Part shown: piece by piece, positions 21,383 through 31,979 of the stretch
Numbering within the stretch: the stretch's first letter is position 1
Layout of the letters: every line of letters begins with the position of its first letter
Source: Drechslerella dactyloides
Lineage: Eukaryota > Ascomycota > Orbiliomycetes > Orbiliales > Orbiliaceae
Reading direction: 5' to 3'
Assembly: GCA_020064725.1 (NCBI GenBank)
Contig: JAGTWJ010000017.1
Span: 4,898,001 to 4,962,000 of the forward strand
DNA: 64,000 bases
Program-made: the position numbers and the translations under genes
The notes under the pieces: generated by a model
Seen by the model: only the letters and a program-made list of their open reading frames with translations
The model's database searches: none
Told to the model about the DNA's origin: nothing

Positions 21383-21970
21383 GTTGGCCCGTCGCACTCT
21401 GCTGTTGGTGTTGCTGGAGAACGAAGCAGCCATCTAGAAGAGCATCATAGGTCAGATATCCAGATTCAACATTGTCATTCTAGAGTTGGTAATGCTTCAG
21501 GCAATCTAGCAACCGGCGCTACAAATGAGAGATCAATGGAAGGCAGAACGCGGTAGCTAGAGCTCTGAGCAGTGCAAAAATATCCGTTGTAGAAGTCCAC
21601 TTACGCCTATGAGGCCGCAAGTAGTGTCCTTCCGATCCCACCACTCATCCTTGCCCCGCGAAACTACCTCATGCACACTATGTTTCTTAATTTAGATATG
21701 TGTCAATCAAACTGCGACTGAAAGCTTTATTCCATAGAGTTCCGGCGTTCCACGTTCCTTCTTGCTCTCTTAATGATTCTGTTTTATTCTCTGGCGTTCG
21801 GCCCTTACCCCACAAATCACGATTCTTTGACAGGAAATAACGGGTACACACGGTTACTCTGCATCATGCAGGAAGACATTAATAGCAGCTGAATAGTGGA
21901 AATGTATAGTACATACAAGCACAATGCGAAGGCAAGTTTCTTCATTTTTCCTTAGCCACAAACGTAAGAC
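21383..21970. other. Intergenic region between convergent genes
   Basis: Contains the 3' flanks of the small acylation-type gene and of the secreted cysteine-containing gene. No gene or structured element seen. Confidence 0.5.
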
Positions 21971-23350
21971 TTAGTCTTCTGGTTTATTCCGAGGTCCCAA
22001 ACTCTTCACAGTCCCAACGCTCCGATCTTCCACTAACACCGCGGGTTTATCTTTCGAGTCCGTACCATCCCCAGCATCTAAAAGCATCGGTGCTGGCTCC
22101 GCTTCAGACTCGCGCTTCGACAACTGCATTAACCCAGAGGCCCCCGAAACCAGATCGGCGAGGCTACCAAGGCCGTATCCCACGTTCAGCGCCTTTGGCC
22201 TGTCCCCGAACAGCTCGCGGTCGGTACTCGGCCCTTCAACATAATATGGTTCCTTTGCGTCACCGGCGTTTTTGCCAGGTTCTGAAAACGTCAATTCCCC
22301 AGCACCGTAGTTCCACTTGTACTGGGGATTCCGCATTTTGATTACCCTCGGAATCTTATCAAGAGCGGCTTGATAGTCGCTCAGCGCAATGTCCGTTGCA
22401 GTCGCCTTCGGCTGGATTAGTTCAGCATCACAGAAGCAAGCTAGATTTAAATACATGCCGAGGCACACGCATGCATACACCAATGGTCAGCTCAAGCCCT
22501 CATAAACTTTACATCATGCACACAGCTCGAGAAAGTCCACTAATACTCGCAGTGAGCTTGAAGCAGTTTATGATTTGCTTTAGTGAGTAGCTACTTCATG
22601 TATAGCCTGAATTTTTACGCCATGTATGGTATGCATATGGGTTTTACGTCAACCTCAGCAGATTCACTCGGGGGACATTGGATATGTTTAGGTGGTACAT
22701 ATAAAGCTATGAGTTCTCAATGCTGACTTACCGTACATAATTACGCATCTTTCCGCAGCTTGCCTGTAAGAACACAACCGGGTTTTTGGTGGACGCCCAA
22801 GGCGTATGTGAGTTTCTTGAAGCTGTTTTACAAGCTTCCCATCCTCATCACACCGACAGTAAACTTTGCAACTATCCTGTCTCCAGCGCATACGGACTAG
22901 AGCTGCTGCGCGGCCTCCAGGATAGTCAGGGCTCAACCAATTTGTCCATGGACCAATCGGAACACCCTGGTGATTGTCCCTCGCTGTCCGAGTGATGGCA
23001 AATTCTGGCTTTGCGCATTTAATTCTGAAACGACTCTCTTTAAAGAAGAACAAAGGGGATATCGGATCGGCCCGTTCGGTCAATGTGGGGCTGACGTCTG
23101 CTGACTCGGTGCATACTTGCTGGGAACGATGTTTGCATGAATTATCTGAAGGCGCTCGCTCAACCAAGGTGTCAGATTTAGGGCTGGCTGTCGCGAGAGT
23201 ACTGCCTAGCGTCTCCCAAGCGTCCCCTATACTTTCTTCCCCCGCACCCCGCTGGCGGACCCGTGTTGGTGTTGCCAAAACGTTTGGAATGGCGATAGCA
23301 AGAATCAGCACTGGCCATGCCTGCCGGCGGAGGAGACAGTGGACGTGCAT
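21971..23350 (-). CDS. Secreted cysteine-containing protein of unknown function
   Basis: Two exons on the minus strand, 23350-22732 and 22440-21971, joined by an unusually long 291-nt intron (GTAAGT...TAG). The 362-residue product starts with a signal peptide (cleavage near NVLATP). The mature N-terminus holds two similar sites, TLVERAP and TLTERAD, reminiscent of fungal propeptide ends. A cysteine-bearing core follows: DSCKVYCRCDEDGK and, across the splice site, RCVIMYGACFCDAE, about nine cysteines in all, after which a long cysteine-free tail rich in Asp, Lys and Glu ends LGPRNKPED. The correct phase and restoration of the CFC cluster support the junction, but a small exon hidden inside the intron is possible. 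It has the look of a candidate effector or surface protein; no family is recognised. An ATG 11 codons earlier (23383) is also possible. Confidence 0.72.
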
Positions 23351-25046
23351 ATCGGTAAAGGCTTTTACCTGGCCGAGGATCAAGTAGCGGTCGGTTTATA
23401 TCCGAGCCTGGTATAGCGTCGCTTGCTGATAGCTTTTTGGCGGTCGGGTCAATGGCTGTAGTCTCGGGGGCGCCGCTGCAGTAGATGTTCGAGTAGCGGG
23501 TCAGAAACTATATTAACGTCCGTCTCGAAAAGACCACTGTCAGTTTAAATTCCGGCGTTAACTAGGGCCCGCTCCGATATTACCCTTTCTGGATACGCCT
23601 CTACCAGGATTGATTTCTTCAGTGTTGATTAAGACATAAAACTTCATTAAAAATGGAAGTCTTCCAAGTATGATGTACGCTGTGTTCAATTGGTTCGATT
23701 TGTGGTCAGCAAGTTCTGCAGTCGAGTCGTGTGGTTTCTGAGCGGATGCGGGTTCCCTGCCCATGCTGCCGAAGTAGTCTGTACCAAAACCCTTATATTT
23801 ATTGTATATGAAAACGGTATTTATTGTACATGGAAGACGGGAGTTGGTGTTTCTATACTCGGTTCTCGTACACGATTGCTAAATTAATCTGCGAGATTTG
23901 TGCGGCTCAGATGCCGTGTTGCCGGCAAGTGAAGCAAGCATGCAACCTTGTACATGGTTCGGATTCCGTATATATATAACTAACTGTAACTAGCTCTGTT
24001 CTTGCGTTGGAGGATGGCGCTGGTTCTTTCTACTCGCTGGCGCCATGGAGACAGCAACATGTCAGTCAATATTGGAATGCATGTATACGGCATCCAGGTT
24101 GCTCTAAGCTCCCTGGCAAATCTGGGTCGACGATGGAAAGTTAACGAAGGAAGTCGCAACTTGGCACAGCACAATGTGGATACAGGGATTAGTTGATCGC
24201 CGACCTTGCCATGCGGATGCTTCACCGCACTGTAATATTGATCTAGACAAGATGCGAGGCGGTATGCATATGTATATGATCAGTGCTTGCAACCCGATCG
24301 GTGCCAAATTGAGCATGAGATTTTACCATCAAAGCCATGAGCTTTCAAGCTAACTAAGTTGCCTTGAGATTTTCAATTTTAGACCCGTGCCTCCGCAGAC
24401 ACCACAATTTCGACAGGTGCCGCCTCTGTTGCCCAACTTCACACCCTTCGATTGTGTGTTGCGCTGCGAGCTCGCTGTTCTCGACAGCAAGCCGGCGGCC
24501 GGCCCCGAGACTACTTCACACCAACCACGTCACATGGGCTAAATGTAATGATCATGAAAGATCCACTGTCATCGACCGCACATCCTCTAGAGCTAGAATA
24601 CGTAGAACGAACTAACAAGAGGCAAGATCTGTCCGCGCGCCGAGCTCAGTAAAATTCCAGCGATTTGGCTTGTAAGACATAGGCTCTGACCAATTTGATC
24701 ACAAGCAACTCACGGGGTTATTATAAGATATATTAAAGTCAGTTTTAGAAGCTACACCAACAAGGATGCAAAGCTTCAACCGATGCGTCGAAGGGCTATA
24801 CGCTAGGTTATATGCTATAACAAGAATTATTTGAAAGAATGGAGGCATGCTATTTCGTACGGAGCAATCGTAAACACGAAAAAGAGAGGAGTTCGACTCT
24901 GAAAACATATAGCTCCACCCAATGACGAGAATGCTCACGCCGTCGCGTCCAACGTCCCGCAGCCGCCAACATTGTTCGATGGGGTCCTATTTTGAGAAAT
25001 CCGCCTTTCACTCCCGCCGGAAGGATTTGTCAAATGATTAACACGA
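23351..25046. other. Intergenic region, no gene seen
   Basis: Promoter side of the secreted-protein gene and then about 1.6 kb of AT-rich DNA with no coding-like frame longer than about 85 codons. No repeat structure noticed. Confidence 0.45.
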
Positions 25047-26108
25047 CTAGTAGATAAATGTCTCTACAAACTCTCTGTCTATTCGATGCTTCGCCCGTAT
25101 TCTCTGCCTACTCTCGCAAGGTATGCGTGGCCAGACGTTTTCTATTAATGGCTCCTCGCTGTAAAATTTCATTTCTCCGTTTTCTTGAGGGATAAGGCAG
25201 CTCGAGTCGGGCAGCAGATAGCGAATGCTCCGATCAAACTGTAGCGGCCCGCAATCACCGTTAACTTGATTGATGGGTGCGTACTGTCTCGCAAAGCCGA
25301 TCTCGATACCTTTGAAGTAATGCTCGAGACTAATCTGACGACCAGCAGCGGATCCAGTTATTGCGTCAGGTCCGTCTTCTTCCATTTCAATACTTAAGTC
25401 GACGGCGGCCACCGGATTGCGGCATTTGAAGCGGGTTCTGGCAAAACATCGCGTCGAGACGATGGCGAAGACTGCCGACCGAGATGTATTTCGGAACATC
25501 GATAACGGTGAGTCCGTTACCAACGGGAAAGAAAGAGCGTTCTCCAACTGGTTCGCGCCAGGGTATATGAAGTAGAATCTTTCGCCATTGCTAGTAGGCC
25601 CGCTTGCAGCTAGCTTGAAAGCGAGAAAATGGAGGAGTTTCTTGATATCACGGATTGCAGTGGAGTCAAAGGAGCGCACAATCGTTGGGAGGTTCGAATC
25701 TGTCGCTTGAAGAAGACGGATGAGGTCCCACCGCCGCTGATAGAAGAGCTTCCCCAGCGCGTGGCCGTCGAAAAGGCCAAATGACTCGAGTAGAAGTTCG
25801 GAGAGTGAGACTGTGCGAGTTACACCTGTGCAGAGGCTGTATATAAGCCCCACTGAGAGACTTAGGTAAACGAAATGTCCGTCCTGGAGACCATGGACTA
25901 TCATCTCGCTGAAATATTTCGGCTCCGCCGTGTTCCAGAGGCTTGCCAGAAGCCCGTAACCGAAGCCATTCTCTCCGCGTGATCGTTCGTTGGGATGGCC
26001 GCTGGGGACATGCAGATACTGGTGCAATTCGTAGAGAACATCATCTCGACTGCCATTGAGTCGGCAGGTGTTGACGCCACGGCGGGGTCGAGCTGCCATT
26101 TGAGTCAT
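25047..26108 (-). CDS. Hypothetical protein
   Basis: Single exon, 353 residues, not recognised. Composition and codon use look coding throughout. It begins with a basic stretch (AARPRRGVNTCR), has a region DDVLYELHQYLHVPSGHPNE and a hydrophobic but not clearly membrane-spanning segment around HFVYLSLSVGLIYSLCTGV, and ends in a basic helix (RQRIRAKHRIDREFVETFIY). Six to seven cysteines are scattered. No signal peptide. Alternative start four codons downstream (MAARP). I can give no function. Confidence 0.6.
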   Translation of the reverse strand: MTQMAARPRRGVNTCRLNGSRDDVLYELHQYLHVPSGHPNERSRGENGFGYGLLASLWNTAEPKYFSEMIVHGLQDGHFVYLSLSVGLIYSLCTGVTRTVSLSELLLESFGLFDGHALGKLFYQRRWDLIRLLQATDSNLPTIVRSFDSTAIRDIKKLLHFLAFKLAASGPTSNGERFYFIYPGANQLENALSFPLVTDSPLSMFRNTSRSAVFAIVSTRCFARTRFKCRNPVAAVDLSIEMEEDGPDAITGSAAGRQISLEHYFKGIEIGFARQYAPINQVNGDCGPLQFDRSIRYLLPDSSCLIPQENGEMKFYSEEPLIENVWPRIPCESRQRIRAKHRIDREFVETFIY

Positions 26109-27870
26109 GGTTTTGGGATAGAGAGGCGGTTGGGCGCGGTGTGACCGACCGAATGTTGACTTCAGTGAGCAAGTGCGATATCGAGAAAGAGAGTGTGTTT
26201 GTATCGCGGGTTGTTCGATGGATGGATTTCAAATGGCCTGATGGCTTCGGAGCTTGAGATACGATCGTATGCATAAAAGGTGGCGGTGAATAAGATGAGG
26301 GCGAGGCTCCCGATATATTACGCTGACAGTGATTTGACAGTATTAGCTATTGAAGAAGCAAAAAGGTATGGTACAGGTTTCGTGATGTTGGCGCGGATCG
26401 AATTTGTTATCTAGATGGAGTTGATTCTGGGCGTTCCTTATGAACTTACTTTAGAGCTATCTAGCTGTAGAGGCTATACCGGCGTATGGATGCACCGCGT
26501 GCTTGATGTATCATACCGTGACTATCATTGCGTATTCTTGTATTAGAACCCGCCTGGTTCTGGAGATGCAATTTATATGCACGTTTATCTTGGAGGACTT
26601 AGTATGGCGGCAGACAGAATGCGAAGCCCACATGCGTAACCTGATCAAGATTACAAGCTGGATAGAGGTAGCTCCGCCATGTGCTACGCGTTTGGTAGGG
26701 TGTAAATATCGTATCAACCATGGACTAGATGTTGCACCGAAACACGAAATTGGGTGCGGACTCTTCGGGTCATGGCTTAGCCCCAGGCCCGATCGTGTGC
26801 GCTTAGGAGGAGGGCCAGAGCCGGTTTCACAAGCAGGAAGCCGACAAAAATCCCCAAATTTGTGGAGCCATCAGCCTGGAGATCAGATGGAACCACAAGA
26901 TACTGTGTGGCCATCCGCATGTCAAGTTGGCGAAATGTGATCAGTCGAGTTAGCTGCTTTAGAGTGCTCCCTGTACGGCAGCCTGATTCGTAAAAAAAGA
27001 AAGTGCTCCCGGCGGAGGCTGGTCCCGGGCCGCCAGCGAGGAGGGATGCATGAGGAGTAAGACTGGCGGGTTCATGTTGGCGGTATCAAGGAGCCATATC
27101 GTAATAGGATGGAGGGGCTCCAGCAGCCAGTCCGACTCGAAAGACCCAGGTCTGGCGTCGACGCATTGAGACGTGTAACGGAAGATGGATGGGGAGTTGT
27201 AGCTGGGGCGGGAGCATGCAGTACTGCAGTTAAATGTAACATGTCATTGCAAATTACAACATGTGTGTGCCGCTGTTCGTGGAAGGCTGATTGTTTGCTC
27301 ATGTTCTTTGTCCTCGTGAAGACCCTGGCCAATGTTGCGAACGTTAACCACTTTGTCCCCAGCCACTGCCTGGCAAAAACCACGTGATACTGCAGGCTAT
27401 AGCTCAACCACAATTAAAATAAAATCACATCGGCCCCGGAGACTTCTTACAGAGTGGTGTACGCGCTGGGCAACGGTGCTAGCGCTGTCCCGGAGCAAGG
27501 GATGTATATCACCGTCCAGCTGGCCGGGTGAACCTCGAGACAAGATGGGATAGCTATCAAACATCTAAAGCCTTCATCCATATATCACTTTCTTATCGTA
27601 ATGTACATACGTTCCGAAGGCCTCCTGAGAGGGAGACCCCGTTCAAACGACGCGACTAAAAATTTCCTGACAGGACTATACATGGCATGGTATGCATGGC
27701 GTGCATGGTCTAACACGTACACGGATGCTTCGTCTGTTGTGCTTGAGATCGGTTGGGGCTGCAGGTTGTGCGGAATCCTGACGGACGGCGACAAGCCCGG
27801 CCGCCCGGTCCTTATGCGAAATCTATGCCACGACCGCACCGAATCTCGAGTTCCGTATCCCATTCTCCCT
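26109..27870. other. Intergenic region, no gene seen
   Basis: Open frames at 26503-26940 (+) and 27072-27413 (-) have no protein character I can support. The 27585-27870 segment is probably the 3' UTR of the YCII-domain gene. No repeats noticed. Confidence 0.45.
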
Positions 27871-28794
27871 TCATTCTTTGCTCTTGAATCCCAGCTTCTC
27901 GTCGAGGTGAGTTCTCGCTTGCTCGTGCTCCTTCCACATCTCCGGCGTGAAGCTGTCCTTTGCGTCATCCATGGTGATGAAGGGACGCAATTCGAGGGTG
28001 CAGCCCATGGGTGCGTTAGAAACGGGGCACTTTTTAGCCCAAGCGAGAGCTTCTTCGTTGTCCTTAACTTCAAGGATCCAGAATCCGGCAACGATTTCGT
28101 TGACAGGGAAGGGGCCCTTGCGGATTTCTGGCTCAGCGCCTTGGCCTGGAAAGACTATTCGAAAGCCTTTGGCGGAAGCGTGCATTCCTGTGACCGATAG
28201 CCGCCCCGTGCATTCATGCACGTCACCGGCTGTCAGCAGTGTGTCGAGTTCATCCCGTGAATAGAGTATCGCCATGAATGGGTGTGGGAAAAGGTGTTCA
28301 TCTGTCCGTCGCCAGCCGTTCGAAAGCCCTCGCTACTGTTCCGCAGCCGGAGAATCGCACATGTACCACCAAACTGGGAGTTCAGGAAACCGAGATTCGA
28401 AAAGCCAAATGCTTGAATGAATGGATGGCAAAGTAATGCAGGTGCGGCCAGCAGTACGGCGCTGAGTCTCGGACAGGCGGAGGATCCGATGGATTCCGTT
28501 CCGCTGCTTCGGCAAACACGTCCCACTGCATGCTGTGAGGGATCCCTTGCCGGGGGCTTTCCCTGCTGGCGATAACAAAAACGGGTGGAGGCTGAGTTTG
28601 AAACTGCGAGTCTCGGCAGGAAGGGAAGATGAAGCAAACGGCTCAAGGGCGGACGTACCATCACCATAAACGATAATACCGGCTGCCGACATATCCTTCC
28701 AGTACCTAGTCATTGCTTCAATGGCCTCCTGGGGAGGCATCTTGCCGGCCTCAGAGTCCTCGTCGGCGCGGATGAACAGGATGTAACGAGGCAT
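27871..28794 (-). CDS. YCII/DGPF-domain protein
   Basis: Two exons on the minus strand, 28794-28659 and 28187-27871, giving 150 residues. The start MPRYILFIRADEDSEAGKMP and the join IVYGDG/MHASAKGFRI followed by GPFPVNEIVAGFWILEVKDN and EALAWAKKCP are the standard YCII-related (DGPF) pattern: a small alpha/beta ferredoxin-like fold found in bacteria and fungi, of uncertain enzymatic role. The usual Asp-Gly-Pro-Phe is here Lys-Gly-Pro-Phe. The intron (28188-28658, GTACGT...CAG) is 471 nt, several times the local norm, yet its phase and the uninterrupted domain match support it. Some plus- and minus-strand frames inside the intron are fortuitous. Bacterial origin of the family makes old horizontal transfer possible but the intron argues for long residence. 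Confidence 0.85.
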
Positions 28795-30339
28795 TGCAAG
28801 TAGAGACGAGATTGAATGTGTTTGCGGGATTCGAGCAGTCAACGGGAACTCGAAGAGCTAGAGGCCTGTTCAGCTCTGTGATAATCAAGTATGGCAGTGT
28901 GCGATGCGGCGTGGAGGCAGAAGTTAATTGAAAATCCGGGGGAAGAGCCCCGCAATTTATCGACAACTCGACCATCACGAACGCGCCGCGAAATACCCTT
29001 TACCCCGCCTGCCCGCAGCTAATCTCGACGTCTCTTTTGGATCGCGTTCTTGCGTCACGTCCTCACGTTCTTCGAAGGTCTTCGGTTGTCTAGTTTTGCC
29101 GACCCCGCATAACGTTGACGCGAGCTGACTCACACCAGCCCGTAACGTTATCAGTGCAAGTTACTTGGCCCGTGCGCAACATAGCCATGCAATGAAATAG
29201 CCCATCGAGCGGAATTCAATCCGGTCTGGCGGCATAATGAACTGGTGATCGAGCGTCCGGAGGGACAGCTGCAGCGGCCCCGACGGGGACATGTTTAACT
29301 GGAAATGTGCGGTGACGCAGACGCAGGTTTGCCCGCTTTTGCCCACCCGAAAATGCGGGCGGGTGTCCTTACGGGCATTTGACAAGGCTGTCGGCAGCAC
29401 TTATACCCCCGAAAATGAGCAAAGTCGCGCGCATAGAACGTCATTGTGAAGTTAGTCTTTCGTTTTTTCAGATAAAGAAATAATTGCTAAAAAGGGATGC
29501 ATGGCGATGGTGCTTAAGCTAACAACAGGGCTCTAAACTTTGTAAAATTCATCTAGTTGTAGAGCCTAGGAATATCACCCAAATCCGTGTTTGCCGCTGT
29601 CAGATGCCATAAAATATCATTTGAGGTTTCACCAAATTCAGCCAGCGAAAATATAACAGTTAAATTAATGTATCGTACACAACTTGAGCGTTTTATACTC
29701 TGACGCTCTGTGTATTGTAGTTTTCATGATGAATAATTGCCTTTGCATGCGTGGTGACGGTCAGAGCAAGGTGTACCTCCAGCTTCGTGCACCCAATGGC
29801 CCATGCACTGGCAACGGGACATTGCTTTGCCGCGAAAGTCACATCGAGCGAAAGGGATACTGGCACACTCTTGAGATAACTTACATGGCTGGCTCTGGAC
29901 TTGCACTAACTAGCGTCCTTGGATGAGCCGATTGATTTACTTTTGGATTCCATTTTAATGCTAGTCTCAAGGACTGGAGCGTTGCACCACAGAAAACCCG
30001 GGTCGTTGAATGTGACCCCTGTCTCCCTCCACGGAAGCTTCTGAGGCGTCCGAACGGCGCAGCCCCGAGACAAGATACACAGCGCAAAAACCTATCTTTT
30101 TCTCCATGTTCCGAAAACATCCATCCTCATCCAGGGATCGCCCAACGGTTCCCTGCTCATACCAATAGACCACTTCCCAAAGGTTCCGTTCAGTCTCGCG
30201 GCTTGCACGACGGCTGCTGGAGAAATCTATTATGAGACTCGAGAGAATCAATGAGAAATCTGCAGGAAGGCACGTGTCTAGACATTTGTGTCAAGCGGGG
30301 GCAAATGAGCTGAGGCCCGGCCAAGTGTCAGATCGTAGC
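28795..30339. other. Intergenic region, no gene seen
   Basis: No coding-like frame. The 29400-29720 part is AT-rich. Short frames at 29684-29926 (+) and 29967-30251 (-) are treated as chance. Confidence 0.45.
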
Positions 30340-31173
30340 TCATTGCTCATCATCGATGCTCAAATCCTCCGCGTCCCGTTTTATCTTGTCGATTGCGGCT
30401 TGCACTTTTTTCTGGCGGTGCACCGCGGCCGGCGTGAAGACCGCTGCTTCCTTCTTCAGGTCTCTCATGACGGGCGCTGACGAATACGTCGTTACAACCG
30501 GTTGGGCGGCGCCAGGTTGTTGGGAGGCGGAGGCGCTGCTCTCGCTTGGCTTCGCTGGGAGGCCCGTGAGATGGGCTGCCAGCTGCCCCGTTTCCTTCCT
30601 CCCGATCTGCAGTTGCAATAGAGGCGGTGGGCCCGCAGGAAGTGAGATGGTGGCGACCGAGGACGCTGTGGAAGCATCTGCAAACTCACGTCAGTTTCGC
30701 GACTATCGACAGGGGAAGAAGCTGAAACGGCTGGAAACATTGCTGTTCTTACCGGAATCGTCGCCGTCGTCATCACCGGTGCCATCTCTTCTACCGTACG
30801 CCAGCCTTCGTTCGTGACCACCACCCCCGCCCCCGCCTCTACCCCTCCCTCTGCCCCGAAATCCGCCTCTGTCCGCATCGTGCCCGCGTTTCTCCTGTTC
30901 AAGAGGCAGTCCGAGCGCCTCCCTCGCCCTCTTGACGCCCTTCAGATCCCGCTCCAAGTCCTCCAGCGTCTTCTTCTCGTGCGCCGACAAGGCCAGGCCT
31001 TTGTCATCCTTCCCCCTGAGCTCATCGATCTGCCGCTGGATCCTGTCTGGATTGCGACGCGCCAGCTTCTCCTGTCGCTGCTGGAGGCGCTGCTTCTGGG
31101 CCTTTGCGTGGGCCTTGGCCTTCTCGGATTTGAGGTGGGCGGCAGCCGGATTCAGCGTTCTGTCCTTTGCCAT
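30340..31173 (-). CDS. WBP11-N-domain protein (splicing-factor-like)
   Basis: Two exons on the minus strand, 31173-30753 and 30677-30340, over a 75-nt intron (GTAAGA...CAG); 252 residues. The N-terminal 90 residues (MAKDRTLNPAAAHLKSEKAK, then RNPDRIQRQIDELRG and LEDLERDLKGVKRAREALG) match the WW-domain-binding protein 11 N-terminal domain, a charged helical region found in spliceosome-associated WBP11/Saf1 proteins. After it comes an RGG-type stretch (GGFRGRGRGRGGGGGGG), then exon 2 with the proline run LPAGPPPL typical of WBP11 ligands for WW domains, and a C-terminal helix (VHRQKKVQAAIDKIKRDAED). A role in pre-mRNA splicing is inferred from the family. A longer in-frame start exists upstream, but homology begins at this ATG. 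Confidence 0.85.
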
Positions 31174-31979
31174 GGCTGAGGTGAGCTGGTAGGGAGCGCG
31201 TGACTGTCGGTAACCCCGAACTGGATGGCGATGATGAATGCAAATTCGAACGCGATCGCGCGGATGCCCTGCAGGTGACAAAAGGTTTCGTGCTGACTAA
31301 TCGTCGCGCGATTCCAGTCCGAGTCAAGATTCCGACCCATCAGGCATCGCTAAGGAAGGAGGGAAGCCGGTCGCAATCCGTTCCATCGATGCGCAGTCTG
31401 GATGTATCCAGGCTGAATATGGCGCTGTCCTGAGTTACGAGACCAGCTGGAGTTGAAGTTTTCGTGGTTGACTTCTAAAGTCGCCCGAAAACGGCAAACA
31501 CAAAATGCAACAAGGCGCAACGCAGCCGCAACACTTTAATTTTTGTCCAATTTCACACTTCGATCATTCTACGGCCGGAGCAGAAAAAGACATATTCAAT
31601 TGTATCAATTGCAAGACTTTGATCGGATATTATATAGGCTAACCAACTGAGCTCAGGGTGTAAAAAAATCGACTCGATACTTTTAAAACATGAGAATAGC
31701 AAGAACGAATATGCATATATGTACAGTCTATGTGCTAACAAAAATACAACATGCAACGCAATGTCCACGGAAAAAATGCAACAAGGGGAAAAACTGCGAA
31801 ACTCCATCCAGTACCAACCATCTCCATCCGAAAGGCATCATCGATCCCATAATCAATCAAGCATCCATCGTCAGGCCTCGGTCAGCTCTATCGTACAAAT
31901 ATATATACATTCATATAATACACTACCCGCACTCAGAAGGGTACACCACCACAGTTAGTCGCACTTAATCATCTTTGGC
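31174..31979. other. Intergenic region
   Basis: Promoter side of the WBP11-like gene and 3' flank of the tyrosinase gene. The tyrosinase-proximal half (31540-31960) is AT-rich and holds no gene. Confidence 0.5.

Noticed and set aside
18517..23350. A secondary-metabolite gene cluster around the AsaB-like enzyme
   Set aside because: No PKS, NRPS, terpene synthase, P450 or cluster transporter is present within the flanking 15 kb.
26503..26940. 145-codon plus-strand frame
   Set aside because: No recognisable domain or codon-use signal; flanked by stop-rich DNA.
28333..28658. Extension of the YCII first exon into its intron as an alternative protein
   Set aside because: The domain match resumes precisely at the second exon; the read-through part is low-complexity and unlike the family.
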